Source: Candidatus Obscuribacterales bacterium
GTDB taxonomy: Bacteria > Cyanobacteriota > Vampirovibrionia > Obscuribacterales > Obscuribacteraceae
Assembly: GCA_019745415.1 (NCBI GenBank)
Contig: JAIETF010000037.1
Coordinates: 62,001 to 126,000, forward strand
DNA length: 64,000 bases
Direction: 5' to 3'
Part shown: one piece after another, positions 51,941-59,947 of the stretch
Layout of the letters: each line of letters begins with the position of its first letter
Numbering within the stretch: the stretch's first letter is position 1
Program-made: the position numbers and the translations under genes
The notes under the pieces: model-generated
The model's input: the letters and a program-made list of their open reading frames with translations, nothing else
What the model was told of the DNA's origin: nothing
Databases searched by the model: none

Positions 51941-52173
51941 CTGTATCCTTGGCGGTAAGCCTCTTCTATTTCTTGCTGCATTAATGCCTGCAAGACTGTT
52001 ACATCATTCCTGGATAGGCCTAACATTCTGCTGTGCCGAACCATGAAATCCTTAACCGCTACCTCCAAAATAACACACTCCTCTGCTACCAAGCTAGGTA
52101 TCTTCTGCTGCGTTCCATGCAAAAATTCCTCCAACGCAGCTATCTTAGAAGGGTTTTCTCTCCACGCCGCCAA
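51928..52173 (-). CDS. Small helical hypothetical protein
   Basis: An 81-residue protein (AAWRENPSKIAALEEFLHGT, LEVAVKDFMVRHSRMLGLSR, EIEEAYRQGYRWIQ), predicted to be all alpha-helical, with no signal or known motif. It is first in a two-gene unit with the 138-residue gene. The overlapping arrangement with an unrelated small partner is like that of toxin-antitoxin or effector-immunity pairs, but this is not shown by sequence. Confidence 0.55.
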   Translation of the reverse strand: MAAWRENPSKIAALEEFLHGTQQKIPSLVAEECVILEVAVKDFMVRHSRMLGLSRNDVTVLQALMQQEIEEAYRQGYRWIQ

Positions 52174-52249
52174 CTAGAAAGTCGGATCGTGCCCAATCAG
52201 AAATGTGAGTATAGAATGTTTACTGGTGCCTTGTCACAGGGGAGCTATT

Positions 52250-53224
52250 GTGAGAAAAGAAACAACATCGACCCTATTTGGCGATGACTATGAAAATCTC
52301 GAGCAGGGCCGAGTCTTGCCAGCAGTTGAAGCCGAGGAACTCGAGCGAACAGTTAAAGCAGATCCTTGGAATTTTACGGCTCGGCTCAAATTGATTGGCT
52401 TTTATCGGAAGCTACCATCTTGCGCAACGGCACGGGCATTGCATCTGCTGTGGATGATTGAGCATTATCCAGAAAGATACGCTTGGCGCCAAAGAGCGTT
52501 AATGGCTATCGACAAAGAGCAGTACCCGGCTGAATTTGCATCCGCTCGAGAAAGCTGGCTCAGGCAGGTCAGCATCAATCCATCGAATCCAGATGTTCTG
52601 GGCAACGCTGGCTTATTTCTTATCAACGGCGAGTTTGATTTTGGAAAGAAGTTGCTTTCAGCGGCATGCGATTTAGATGAAGGTGACGACTTTTGGCCTG
52701 GGGAACTCAGCATCTTTTGCTTTGTACAGGCTCAATCAGAACAACAGAATATGAGGTCTCAGGAGTTTGAGGATTCACTAAAATTTGGTGAACAATTTCT
52801 AGCTAGATATGGTTCTGAGGGCGGGCGGCGGACTTGTGCGATTCGAGAAAGAGCTTTGATTCGATGCGCTCAGTCAGCCCTCTTTCTCGATAAGATAGAA
52901 CTAGCCGAGCATTATGCTAACGAAGCAATTCAACTGATTCAGAGCTGGGATATTAAGCCCAAAAGGGGCTTGTCCGTCCTTGGGCTGACAGCGCTTCGAA
53001 GAGGCGAGTTGGAAGTGGCTCAACGAGTCCTTTTAAATTCGAACAATCAATATACTCCAGACCTGCTCGATCTAAAGCTTGCAAATGAGCTGATCAATCA
53101 CGGTGAAGTAAGCACAGTATTATCCTATCTCAAGTGCTGCCAGGACTTGGGATTGTGGCAGGACCGAAACTTGAATCGATGGATCGCTGCTTTGAGTCAG
53201 AATGAGCTGCATGTCCTATCTTGA
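52250..53224 (+). CDS. TPR-like helical protein
   Basis: A 324-residue soluble protein. It has two-helix repeats throughout (ARLKLIGFYRKLPSCATARA, NPSNPDVLGNAGLFLINGEF, DKIELAEHYANEAIQLIQSW, LGLTALRRGELEVAQRVLLN) and conserved-looking Trp/Arg near the N-terminus (HLLWMIEHYPERYAWRQRAL). The GTG at 52250 was preferred because GGGGAG is seven bases upstream; a GTG 45 bases earlier has no ribosome-binding site. Function unknown. It sits between the IS6-derived repeats. Confidence 0.65.
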   Translation: MRKETTSTLFGDDYENLEQGRVLPAVEAEELERTVKADPWNFTARLKLIGFYRKLPSCATARALHLLWMIEHYPERYAWRQRALMAIDKEQYPAEFASARESWLRQVSINPSNPDVLGNAGLFLINGEFDFGKKLLSAACDLDEGDDFWPGELSIFCFVQAQSEQQNMRSQEFEDSLKFGEQFLARYGSEGGRRTCAIRERALIRCAQSALFLDKIELAEHYANEAIQLIQSWDIKPKRGLSVLGLTALRRGELEVAQRVLLNSNNQYTPDLLDLKLANELINHGEVSTVLSYLKCCQDLGLWQDRNLNRWIAALSQNELHVLS

Positions 53225-53392
53225 GCTTATAAGACTATGCCTTACTATGATCGCAACCAAAATCTGGCACGTGATGGCTCGCATGCAATCGCGCGGTGGA
53301 AGGATTATGCGTTGTGGTGTCGTGCGCTTGCACTACGGTACGCAATTTTAGTTGACGTTATTCAGCCTCTGGATTTAATCATCGAGTTGATG

Positions 53393-53521
53393 ACCAGGCT
53401 ATGCGCGACTTCAAATGGCGGCACTGACCCAGAGTTTCGACCCTAAGCTATTTTTGCGACATAGCCCTTTCCTCACACAATTCGTCTGCTTTACGTGGTA
53501 CAAGTTTTGGGGGTACGGTCA
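53393..53521 (+). repeat. IS6-derived direct repeat, copy 2
   Basis: Nearly identical to 51224-51351 and in the same orientation. The short frame MRDFKWRH ends at a TGA. The two copies flank the 51.5-53.2 kb genes and could recombine to delete them. Nothing else coding was found between 53225 and 53749. Confidence 0.8.
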
Positions 53522-53660
53522 GCAAAACACAGAGTCTTCGGGAAGGTTGGTTTGTCCATAGGTCCAGAGGAGTGTTCTTGTATGCCTAATGCAGTCTTTG
53601 ATCCCAAGTTTGGGACCCTGAAAGGTTTACACGACTGGAGGCGATTTCCGCTCTTTTAGC

Positions 53661-53688
53661 TGTGACCCAACAAATGGGGCTGACGTCA
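53661..53688 (+). repeat. Dispersed repeat, copy E
   Basis: TGTGACCCAACAAATGGGGC followed by TGACGTCA. It shares the core with copies A-D but lacks their upstream T-run. It is 60 bp left of the RIT element. Confidence 0.75.
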
Positions 53689-53722
53689 AATCTGGTCTGT
53701 TAAGGGATGAACTTTTTATGCC

Positions 53723-53744
53723 GTTATGCCGAGTTCGGCATAAC
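53723..53744. repeat. Perfect palindrome just outside the RIT left end
   Basis: GTTATGCCGA and TCGGCATAAC (10 bp each) flank a GT centre. The arm TTATGCCGAGTT is one base from the terminal repeat TTATTCCGAGTT, so it may be the recombination or target site of the element. Confidence 0.7.
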
Positions 53745-53749
53745 CGCGA

Positions 53750-53770
53750 TTATTCCGAGTTGAAAATTAT
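53750..53770 (+). repeat. RIT left terminal inverted repeat
   Basis: Begins TTATTCCGAGTTGAAAATT and matches the complement of 58412-58432 over 21 bases; after it both ends continue with similar CAGGAGT/CAGGGAGT. Confidence 0.85.
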
Positions 53771-53906
53771 TCAGGAGTTGTGACGGTATTGTCGCTGACT
53801 ATTTCTTGGCTCGTCGGTACTATCGGCATAATTTCGATTGCAGATTACAACGAACAGCAACTGAACCGTTGGCACTCCACGGGTTTCAGACCAATTGGTT
53901 TGGCGG

Positions 53907-55037
53907 TCATTGTGATTTGATGATTTCTGCTAACCACAACAATATAAAAAGCTCGACAAAAAAACTCAGGAAAATGAACCACATGCCAGCAATGCGTAGC
54001 CTTCGTTTAGCCAATGCTAGCCTGGATGGTCGAGCAATGTCGGCTAGACTTCTTTCAACAAGTGATTGATTGCGTACAGCATCTTGAAGCGCTGAGTGTA
54101 AATCGGATACAGTCTGAAAACGGTTTACCATCTTCGTTTCTAAGGTCTTACAAATGACTGACTCGAAACTCGCAGATATCTTCGTTCCTGAAAAGTTTGG
54201 AACTGAGTTAGCATTCACATGCATCATGATTGTTTCAAGAGAACTTCCACCCTCAAACGGCGGCTTTCCGGCCAAGCATTCGTAGATTACACAGCCAAGC
54301 GAATATATGTCTGACCGAGCATCGACTTTTTGTCCAAGGCATTGCTCCGGACTCATATATAGCGGAGTGCCAAATACTTCACCGGTTTGTGTAAGATTTT
54401 GCCCATCTTCTGGTGTTGTCAATTTCGCAATTCCGAAGTCGACTAATTTCGCTAGTTCCGCGCCATTACTGTCTTTTGTCAGAACAATGTTTGCAGGTTT
54501 GATATCTCGATGAATGATTCCTTTTGCATGCGCGTGTGCGAGGGCTTCGCATACCTGCGCGATGATCGCATATGCATCTTCACATGTCAGTTTCTCTTTC
54601 TTTTCCAGCACTGCGCTTAACGCATCACCCTCAACATATTCCATGACTAAGTATGGTCGTTGCATCTGAGGCTCAATGCCGAATTCAAAGACTCGCACGA
54701 TATTTGGATGTTCCAAAGCCAAGGAAGCTTTCGCTTCTTGTTCGAAGCGTCGCAGAATTTGGGTTTCTTTACTTACACGAAGTAGTTTCACTGCTCTGAT
54801 CTGATCTACAAGCAAATGCTTTACCTTGTAGACGGTTCCCATCGCTCCCTGTCCGATGATCGAGAGGACTTCGTAATGGCCTGCTATTAGAGTTCCTGCG
54901 GAGAGGAGACTGCCATCAGAGTCAACTTCGTCAGCAACACGTAGTGCAGTCGCGTGCTCAGTATCCGAGCTATCGCTGGTCGACTCGACAACCAGTCGCT
55001 CGACTTCCTTCTCTTTGAATTGTTTGTCGTGGTCCAT
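53907..55037 (-). CDS. Eukaryotic-like Ser/Thr protein kinase (PknB type), membrane-anchored
   Basis: A 376-residue protein. An acidic 50-residue leader precedes the kinase domain: IIGQGAMGTVYKVKHLL (Gly loop), AVKLL with the catalytic Lys84, the HRDIKPAN catalytic loop, VDFGIAK, FGTPLYMSPEQ, and DARSDIYSLGCVIYE. All catalytic residues are intact. A single helix at the very C-terminus (MWFIFLSFFVELFILLWLA) anchors it; no extracytoplasmic sensor follows. The ATG at 55037 has AAAGGAA eight bases upstream, so the open frame back to 55088 is probably not used. It lies inside the inverted repeats of the RIT element, 102 bp after its third recombinase. Confidence 0.9.
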   Translation of the reverse strand: MDHDKQFKEKEVERLVVESTSDSSDTEHATALRVADEVDSDGSLLSAGTLIAGHYEVLSIIGQGAMGTVYKVKHLLVDQIRAVKLLRVSKETQILRRFEQEAKASLALEHPNIVRVFEFGIEPQMQRPYLVMEYVEGDALSAVLEKKEKLTCEDAYAIIAQVCEALAHAHAKGIIHRDIKPANIVLTKDSNGAELAKLVDFGIAKLTTPEDGQNLTQTGEVFGTPLYMSPEQCLGQKVDARSDIYSLGCVIYECLAGKPPFEGGSSLETIMMHVNANSVPNFSGTKISASFESVICKTLETKMVNRFQTVSDLHSALQDAVRNQSLVERSLADIARPSRLALAKRRLRIAGMWFIFLSFFVELFILLWLAEIIKSQ

Positions 55038-55139
55038 TGGCTCAGTTCCTTTCCAAGACAATATTCCCGCTTCTTCACCGAGACTCACAAGATTAAATTT
55101 CTAACCCTGAACCTAGCTCGAGGCGTGCTGTTCAAGCAA

Positions 55140-56138
55140 TCACAAACTTCGCAGAAACGCTAACAATCGATCGTCTGGCTTGTAAAAGCCTGGCAATCCA
55201 TCTGGCATTGTTGTTTTTGCTAGTATCTGTTGCTTCAGCGCAATATTGGCGTGCATGTGAACCTGGGTGGTATCCAGGGATTCGTGCCCAAGCCAGAGAG
55301 CGATCATCGCTCGATCGACACCAGCCTGCAAGAGTTCCATAGCCGTCGTATGCCTCAACACGTGCGGAGTCACTCGTTTTCCTTTGAGACTCGGACATCT
55401 CTCACTTGCAGAGGCGACGTGTTTGTTGACCACATACTGCATACCATCGGCGCTGAGTCTACCCTTCCGCGCATTTGGAAAGAGAAATTCAGACGCATCC
55501 GACAACTCGTTCAGCCATGCTTGCAGGATCTCCACCGCCTGCCTTGTGAGAGGTGTTGAGCGTTCTTTTCCTCCCTTTCCAGTCACACGTATGTGCGCCC
55601 CGGTAGAGTCGAGAATGAGATTGTGTTTCTGTAGACTGGTGAGTTCAGATAGTCGCAGACCAGTTTGCAGTGCCACCAATAGCAGTGCGTAATCGCGACG
55701 ACCAATCCAGCGAGTTCGGTCAGGCGCAGCCAGGAGAGCGCTTACCTCGTCCTTTGTTAGAAAGCTGACAATGCGCTTAGTGTGACGCTTGGATGGAATT
55801 GATAATACGCGTTGTATTTGGGCCGACTGTGCAGGTGCCTCTAGCGCTGCATAGCGAAAGAATGAACGAATGGCTGCTAGTCTCACATTTCTACTTCGAG
55901 CGCCAATTTGTCGTTTACTTTCCATCTCATCAAGAAACGCACTGATCAATGTCGTATCAATGTCGTTGAGCTCTAGTCGAGAAGGTTCCTTGCCTAACCT
56001 TTGATGTGTGAACTTCAGGAGAAGGCAGAATGTATCTCGATATGATTTGATTGTATGCGGGCTTGCATTTCTTTGGTGCATTAGCCTTTGAGTAAAGAAG
56101 CCTTGCAGTAAGACAGCAAAATTTGGTTGTGCTTTCAT
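55140..56138 (-). CDS. RIT tyrosine recombinase C, catalytic Tyr replaced by His
   Basis: A 332-residue phage-integrase-family protein. The N-terminal SAM-like core-binding domain (NASPHTIKSYRDTFCLLLKF) is followed by the catalytic domain: TGLRLSELTSL (Arg I), HVLRHTTAMELL (H-x-x-R) and LWLGHESLDTTQ, then VHMHAN. In relatives the last motif is TTQxYxHA; here the codon is CAC, giving His at the nucleophile position. It starts at an ATG inside the ATGA that ends recombinase B, with GGGAGGAC upstream. It may be inactive for strand cleavage but still needed structurally, or the change may be a decay mutation. Confidence 0.88.
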   Translation of the reverse strand: MKAQPNFAVLLQGFFTQRLMHQRNASPHTIKSYRDTFCLLLKFTHQRLGKEPSRLELNDIDTTLISAFLDEMESKRQIGARSRNVRLAAIRSFFRYAALEAPAQSAQIQRVLSIPSKRHTKRIVSFLTKDEVSALLAAPDRTRWIGRRDYALLLVALQTGLRLSELTSLQKHNLILDSTGAHIRVTGKGGKERSTPLTRQAVEILQAWLNELSDASEFLFPNARKGRLSADGMQYVVNKHVASASERCPSLKGKRVTPHVLRHTTAMELLQAGVDRAMIALWLGHESLDTTQVHMHANIALKQQILAKTTMPDGLPGFYKPDDRLLAFLRSL

Positions 56139-57064
56139 TTCATGTCCTCCCAACGCTGTTCCAGTAGAACAAGTGCTTGCTCCATAAGCTGTGGACAGGC
56201 CGTTAAGTACCAATACGTGTCATTGATGCTTGCATGTCCTAAGTAGGTACACAGCACTGGTAGCCATTTTTCAGCATCTTCTCCATCTCGATAGAAGCGA
56301 GAAAGTGTTTCAATAGCAAACCGATGGCGAAAATCCTGTAACCGTGGACCTCTCTTGTCCGTCTTTCCTCGAATACCGATCTCTCGCGATAATCGAAAAA
56401 ACGTTAGAGTAACTCGACCGGTTGGAAGCTTTGTCCCCACGGTCGAAATGAAGAAGTACGTTGAAGGATGACCAAGTAGTTTGTCTCGTGTTTCAGCATA
56501 TTCTGCTAACGCTCGCGTTGCTGATTCATGTAGAGGAATGAGTCTGGATTTTCCGAACTTTGATTCTTTGACTGTCAGGATTCCGTTGAGCAAATCAACA
56601 TCAGCGACTTTCAAATTGATCACTTCACCAGGGCGCATTCCTGAAACAGCAAGGAGACCAAAGAAACAGTAATACGTGCGCTTCGTTAAGACACATGCAT
56701 CGGGCATTGCCAACGCCGCGTTCATCAGCCGCGCAATTTCTTGATCGGTGTACACGTAGGGTTTCATCCTGATGCAGCTTCGAGGCAGTAAGTCGGAAGG
56801 CGGAACTTCTGTTCTAGGATCAGTCGCTTGCCGATAGATAGCAAAACCGCGAATCGCTGACAATCTTCCTACCCATGTGGCTGTTCGAGCAGATACTGGT
56901 TGCTGTGCCCACTGCATGGCTAATTGTGTTGTGATGAAAGGAGCGTTTTTTCTCTCCAAAAAACTGACAAAGTTTAGGAGATATTTGTTTGTCCGCTCTA
57001 ACTTGAAACCTAACGAACGTCGCATGTCGACATAGTCTCCAAGAGACTCTCGCAATGAATTCAT
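56135..57064 (-). CDS. RIT tyrosine recombinase B
   Basis: A 309-residue tyrosine recombinase. Catalytic-domain motifs: VSGMRPGEVINLKVADVD (Arg I), LQDFRHRFAIETL (in place of H-x-x-R the first position is Asp, as in many RitB proteins), and TYLGHASINDTYWYLTACP with the Tyr nucleophile. The N-terminal domain MNSLRESLGDYVDMRRSLGF is the typical RitB opening. The start is fixed by GGGAGG six bases upstream, and its ATGA overlaps the stop of recombinase A. The three act together on the element's ends. Confidence 0.9.
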   Translation of the reverse strand: MNSLRESLGDYVDMRRSLGFKLERTNKYLLNFVSFLERKNAPFITTQLAMQWAQQPVSARTATWVGRLSAIRGFAIYRQATDPRTEVPPSDLLPRSCIRMKPYVYTDQEIARLMNAALAMPDACVLTKRTYYCFFGLLAVSGMRPGEVINLKVADVDLLNGILTVKESKFGKSRLIPLHESATRALAEYAETRDKLLGHPSTYFFISTVGTKLPTGRVTLTFFRLSREIGIRGKTDKRGPRLQDFRHRFAIETLSRFYRDGEDAEKWLPVLCTYLGHASINDTYWYLTACPQLMEQALVLLEQRWEDMK

Positions 57065-58290
57065 ACAGCACCTCCCGGCCAATCCATGGCCAGTTTCCGC
57101 AGCGACCGTAGATCTACCTTTGCGTAGATCATTGTTGAACGTTGTTGCTGATGTCCTAGAAGTTCGCCAATTTCGGGAATTGATGCCCCTTTCCGCAAAA
57201 GTTCAGTAGCCAACCCATGCCGAAATTGATGCGCTCCTCTATTCGTCGACCCAATACCAGCACGGTCCATTGCGCGGCGAACGAGGCCGCAAATGGTCTC
57301 TTGCGATTTCATCGCGCGAACAGGTGCACGAAGTCGGATGAAGAAAGCTCTAGTTTTCACTGGAGGACGATCCAACAAGTATTCAGAAAGGGCTTCGCCC
57401 ACATCTTTAGGCAGGGGCAGCACTCTTGGACCTGTTTTGCCGCTGACCGAAATCGTTCCAGACTCCCACTCAATGTCATCTAGTCTAAGCGACACAACTT
57501 CGCCTGCCCGGAGACCGAGGTGGGCCAAGAGAATTAGGACCGCATAGTCGCGTCTCCCGTACTTGGTCGTCCTATTGCAACTAGCAAGAACGCGATCAAC
57601 CTCCTCTGGTGACAGGGCTTTAGGAATAGTTGCTAGAGGCCAGTTTGCGATTCTGGGCACGATGCTTGCGAGATCCGTATTCACGTACTCCTGATAACGG
57701 GCGAAGCGTAAAAATGCCCGTACGGCATTAAGTGTATTTTTGTCCCTCACCGCACTCTGTGCCGGCAGGTGCTCTTGTACAAACTTGAAAATGTTCACGG
57801 CAGAAAGACATGAGGGATCAAAATTATCGTCAGGTGAAATAGCCTGCAAAAAACGCAGTGTAAAACGTTTGTACCCTATCACCGTCCGCGGTGCCAAACC
57901 GCGTTGCTCTGAAAGATAAGTTCCAAACACTTCTATCACCTGCTCAATTTCAGTCTTTGGTGCAGAGCCTTCCTCACAAATAACTCCTCGCCGTAATAGA
58001 AACTCAAGGAGCCTGTTGATAGCTGCCTCAGCTTCTTGTCTACAAGAACACTGTCGTTCATCACGGTCTCGCATGTATGCTGTCGCATGCAATCGCCTAA
58101 GGACTTCAGGACGCAGCGATTCTCGCTCCATCCAACAACTAAAGTCACTTGCCACGAGGATCTGGAACTTACCAGTCGATATCGAGTAACCATCATCGAT
58201 TAACTCTTGTGCAATGTCGTCCAGAAATTGGGCGAGCGGCCCACGTCGCAATGAGGCCACCATATGCGGTGTCTTGATAAATCGTTCCAT
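57061..58290 (-). CDS. RIT tyrosine recombinase A
   Basis: A 409-residue tyrosine recombinase, the largest of the trio. Motifs: LAHLGLRAGEVVSLRLDDIE (Arg I), GAHQFRHGLATELLRKG (H-x-x-R), IGELLGHQQQRSTMIYAKVD with the Tyr nucleophile. Residues 110-210 form the core-binding domain (RGLAPRTVIGYKRFTLRFLQ). The N-terminal 100 residues include a Cys pair (RQCSCRQ) and are specific to RitA-type proteins. It is first in the operon; about 120 bp separate its start from the right inverted repeat, where the promoter should lie. Confidence 0.92.
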   Translation of the reverse strand: MERFIKTPHMVASLRRGPLAQFLDDIAQELIDDGYSISTGKFQILVASDFSCWMERESLRPEVLRRLHATAYMRDRDERQCSCRQEAEAAINRLLEFLLRRGVICEEGSAPKTEIEQVIEVFGTYLSEQRGLAPRTVIGYKRFTLRFLQAISPDDNFDPSCLSAVNIFKFVQEHLPAQSAVRDKNTLNAVRAFLRFARYQEYVNTDLASIVPRIANWPLATIPKALSPEEVDRVLASCNRTTKYGRRDYAVLILLAHLGLRAGEVVSLRLDDIEWESGTISVSGKTGPRVLPLPKDVGEALSEYLLDRPPVKTRAFFIRLRAPVRAMKSQETICGLVRRAMDRAGIGSTNRGAHQFRHGLATELLRKGASIPEIGELLGHQQQRSTMIYAKVDLRSLRKLAMDWPGGAV

Positions 58291-58411
58291 AAAACTTGAC
58301 TCCTGTGCGAAACAATACTTACTCGCAGCATGCCCGCGAACAGGAGAAAAATTATGCCGCCAACATTCAGGACACCCTTGAGTCTGACTCGTGTTGCTGG
58401 TTTACTCCCTG

Positions 58412-58432
58412 ATAATTTTCAACTCGGAATAA
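58412..58432 (-). repeat. RIT right terminal inverted repeat
   Basis: Reverse complement of 53750-53770, perfect over 21 bases. It lies 75 bp upstream of the next chromosomal gene. Confidence 0.85.
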
Positions 58433-58506
58433 AGTTGCGTTTGACCTCCTTCGAGTTTGTTTGATAACCTGGAGTTTGTGAAAACGCTTCTGGAGAAATA
58501 GGATTG

Positions 58507-59364
58507 ATGAGAACCCGTGCTTCGCGAGGTTTTTCGCAGAACGTTCTAGGATTGGTATTATTGCTGTTGCCAGTGGCGTTCTCTCATGGAAATGCAGTTT
58601 GGGCAAGCCCCAAGGCGAAGAAACATACACATAAACCCGCTGTGCCTGCAGTGGCAGAGCAGAGACCTCTTTCACCCTCAGAACAGCAGAAGCTTTTAGA
58701 AGATCGAGGGCCCGGCCTATTGATGGGCAGATTTAGCTCTTTTTCGAGCTTGCTTTTCGCAACGCAACGCATTTGTATTGGTTCGTATGACCAGAATGTC
58801 AACAATAGTCAGCTTTATTCCTGGTATCCAGATAAAGAGCTATACATGCCGACTCACGCTGAACTATTTGATATGATTGCGCGGCAGACCGGCTCTTCAT
58901 TTTCTTATGAAGCAAAGTCTGCCTTCTGGGTTTTTCAACCTCCGCCTCTGCCTCTTCCTTTTACAATTCAGAAAGCACAAGGCTGGACTGAAGAGAAAAG
59001 GCTGGGATACGTTGCTTACATTCCAACGATTGCGCCGGTCGGGATGGATATTTACATGATGGGCAAGTATTCGGGCTTGGCGCCTGAAAAAGAGAGGCAG
59101 ATGGTCGAGCATAGCGCGGCTCTTTTCTCTAGCAGAATAGCCCCGAAATCTACAGTCAGAATGATGAAAGAAGTCACCGTTGATGGTGCTACTGCTTTGT
59201 ACTTCGCGTCTCCGGCTCCAAATCCTGGATTGTTGTGGAGGCAATGGGCATTTCTGAAGAATGGCGAGATGTATGTTATTGTCAGCGCTTACAAAGAAGA
59301 TCAGAAAGAGCAAATAGAGAAAGATGTGGATAGTATGATCGCCTCATTCCATGCCAAAGATTGA
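58507..59364 (+). CDS. Secreted hypothetical protein
   Basis: A 285-residue protein with a clear signal peptide (NVLGLVLLLLPVAFSHGNAVWAS). The mature part starts with a Lys/His/Pro-rich linker and then a compact domain (LYSWYPDKELYMPTHAELFD, LPLPFTIQKAQGWTEEKRLG, VAYIPTIAPVGMDIYMMG, MYVIVSAYKEDQKEQIEKDV). The late stretch recalls PsbP/DUF1795-like folds, in which a signal of FxVxSAxK strands precedes a final helix, but this is weak. The ATG was used instead of the TTG one codon earlier. The promoter region was probably altered by insertion of the RIT element just upstream. Confidence 0.6.
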   Translation: MRTRASRGFSQNVLGLVLLLLPVAFSHGNAVWASPKAKKHTHKPAVPAVAEQRPLSPSEQQKLLEDRGPGLLMGRFSSFSSLLFATQRICIGSYDQNVNNSQLYSWYPDKELYMPTHAELFDMIARQTGSSFSYEAKSAFWVFQPPPLPLPFTIQKAQGWTEEKRLGYVAYIPTIAPVGMDIYMMGKYSGLAPEKERQMVEHSAALFSSRIAPKSTVRMMKEVTVDGATALYFASPAPNPGLLWRQWAFLKNGEMYVIVSAYKEDQKEQIEKDVDSMIASFHAKD

Positions 59365-59385
59365 CCATTCGGGCGATAGGCAGGG

Positions 59386-59877
59386 CTATAGATTCTCGAT
59401 TTTGCCTAGCAAAAGACTCATCCTTTTTGAGAGTTTTTGCTGTGTTATTGATTGACCAATAAGGTTAATAGAGCAGGGCACCAATAATGCAAATAGGCAT
59501 CTGATTATAGGAATCTCTCCAGTGCTCGAAAGCAAGAGAATGAGAATAGCCGTGAAAGTAAACCACGTTGCCTGCCCGGTTCTTGTCATTAGTTTGAGCT
59601 GAAAAATTCTTGTTTGTAGGTTGTGGGTCAATTTATCTTTTCGATAGCAGAGTACGAGGTATAAGTAGCATATGAGTACTGTCGTGCATCCGAGACCTAA
59701 AGATATGCAGGACGAAGTCGGTATGATAAACAGCAGGCTCGACTGCTCGCTCGCTTCGCCTCGAATAACCCTAATCGATGCGACAAATGGGGGGATACAA
59801 AGTATGTAGCTTGCGATGTTTACCAGAACTGAAGCGCAAAGTGCGATTGTGGTTCTTGCAAATCTGATCACGCCCAT
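59386..59877 (-). CDS. Four-helix membrane protein, paralogue 1
   Basis: A 163-residue membrane protein with about four hydrophobic segments (TIALCASVLVNIASYILCIP, PTSSCISLGLGCTTVLICYL, TGQATWFTFTAILILLLS, FALLVPCSINLIGQSI). The layout, with MTRTGQATWF after a charged loop, matches the two larger proteins downstream (ITKTGQFTWL, MKTTGHVIWL). It lacks their soluble C-terminal domain. Function unknown. Confidence 0.6.
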   Translation of the reverse strand: MGVIRFARTTIALCASVLVNIASYILCIPPFVASIRVIRGEASEQSSLLFIIPTSSCISLGLGCTTVLICYLYLVLCYRKDKLTHNLQTRIFQLKLMTRTGQATWFTFTAILILLLSSTGEIPIIRCLFALLVPCSINLIGQSITQQKLSKRMSLLLGKIENL

Positions 59878-59947
59878 GATTCGGACTGCCTCTGTATGCT
59901 TATAACCGGATGGTTCGTCTTTTATGTACTGGCTTTCAGTTTTTCAA

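Larger units (their letters stand above)
53750..58432 (-). mobile_element. RIT element (three tyrosine recombinases) with Ser/Thr kinase cargo
   Basis: A 4.68-kb unit bounded by a 21-bp perfect inverted repeat. It holds three tyrosine-recombinase genes joined by ATGA overlaps, the defining layout of RIT (recombinase-in-trio) elements, and a fourth gene, a Ser/Thr kinase, downstream on the same strand. A second, inner inverted motif (CGGCATAATTT at 53824-53834 and its complement at 58349-58359) lies 73-74 bp in from each end, so the ends are symmetric. No target-site duplication is evident. Published RIT elements usually carry only the three recombinases, so the cargo is unusual. Confidence 0.82.

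Noticed and set aside
53237..53446. A 69-codon plus-strand frame
   Set aside because: Its end runs into the IS6-derived repeat; no ribosome-binding site and no recognisable motif.
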